A stretch of 64,000 bases of DNA, from NCBI GenBank assembly GCA_937926785.1, contig CALBBQ010000026.1:1-64000 (forward strand), given 5' to 3'. The number at the start of each line of letters is the position of its first letter. The first letter of the stretch is position 1. Shown in pieces: positions 63,803 through 64,000 of the stretch. Below the pieces are notes generated by a model that saw only the letters and a program-made list of their open reading frames with translations, was not told where the DNA came from and made no database searches. This DNA comes from an uncultured Bacteroidales bacterium. Lineage in GTDB: Bacteria; Bacteroidota; Bacteroidia; Bacteroidales; Tenuifilaceae. A program made the position numbers and the translations under genes.

Positions 63803-64000
63803 CAGGGTATGTAAATGACAACAATGAGTTTTTCGGCTTGCTATACCATCAACAAAAAACAGAACTTCATGCAAACCATGCGCATGAAACAGGTGGTTAT
63901 TTGCATGAAAAAACACAGCTCCTTGCAGGCCGAGAACACTGAATATGGAATCAAACTGTAAACTAGTATACTAAGTGTGTGTAGGCCTGCAGAAATCTGC
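63803..64000 (+). other. Structured segment after a promoter, possibly ncRNA or leader (runs off the window)
   Basis: No large gene is present. A 48-codon ORF (63815-63961) is formally open but does not look like a typical protein. The segment is full of inverted repeats: TTCATGCAAA (63866-63875) with TTTGCATGAA (63900-63909), a central palindrome CATGCGCATG (63877-63886), TGCAGGCC (63924-63931) with GGCCTGCA (63984-63991), and GCAGA/TCTGC at the very end. It may be a small RNA or a long leader of the next gene. I cannot match it to 6S, tmRNA, SRP or RNase P RNA. Confidence 0.5.

Noticed and set aside
1..64000. Mobile elements, CRISPR arrays, tRNA and rRNA genes
   Set aside because: I looked on both strands for transposase motifs, regularly spaced repeats and tRNA T-loop signatures and saw none. 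A computed scan would be needed to exclude short ones.

Overview
The window is a gene-dense chromosomal segment of a Bacteroidota bacterium, most likely order Bacteroidales or a close relative. The evidence is convergent. Many genes are preceded by the phylum's TAnnTTTG -7 element, several with TTG about 19-20 bp upstream. Shine-Dalgarno sequences are mostly absent. Two proteins carry C-terminal type IX secretion (T9SS) sorting domains. Families typical of the phylum are present: a DUF5686 outer-membrane protein, an FHS sugar permease, a TPR-containing sensor kinase and many lipoproteins with short signal peptides. I see no tRNA, rRNA, CRISPR array, insertion sequence, prophage or integrase. 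Gene order is mosaic housekeeping, not an island.

Layout. 1-2.7 kb: pyrBI end, a YigZ-family protein and a DMT exporter, all minus. 2.9-5.9 kb: a lipoprotein, then a small membrane protein leading a umuDC operon. 5.9-11 kb: FHS sugar permease and thioesterase, then a GT39-like glycosyltransferase, a membrane-anchored PHP hydrolase and a GtrA protein. 11.1-11.65 kb: a decayed lipoprotein pseudogene. 11.7-15.3 kb: PPK2, a second DMT exporter, an AlaX-type editing protein and an mgsA operon. 15.4-22.4 kb: PAP2 phosphatase, MFS exporter, S9 peptidase, NPP-type phosphodiesterase, class II photolyase and a T9SS protein. 22.6-26.5 kb: recQ followed by an ABC exporter pair. 26.7-34.3 kb: kdsD, tatC, DUF5686, PatB-like C-S lyase, serine hydrolase and DHOD-like protein. 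35.7-40.4 kb: dnaE, trxA, LOG. 40.6-46.9 kb: MATE, a small conserved gene, an LTA-synthase-like sulfatase, a Rieske-like lipoprotein, a basic lipoprotein paired with an acidic membrane protein, greA, HIT. 46.9-53.3 kb: a CotH/T9SS protein, recX-prmC, ribD, tnaA. 53.3-56.9 kb: thiS-divIC-galM, then a UbiA prenyltransferase with an OB-like lipoprotein and a PepSY-TM protein. 56.9-60.6 kb: TPR sensor kinase and NtrC-type regulator. 60.7-64 kb: pheT-ymdB and a divergent structured locus cut by the window edge.

The most interesting signals are regulatory. Upstream of tryptophanase there is a promoter, then a 26-codon leader ORF whose end lies in a stem-loop, then a terminator-like hairpin before tnaA. 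This layout resembles attenuation, but the peptide lacks the Trp and Pro of classical TnaC. At the right edge a promoter is followed by a sequence in which one strand can pair with either of two identical partners. greA has a terminator-like hairpin just after its promoter. The umuDC operon promoter overlaps a small palindrome. No obviously new multi-gene defence or mobile system was found.
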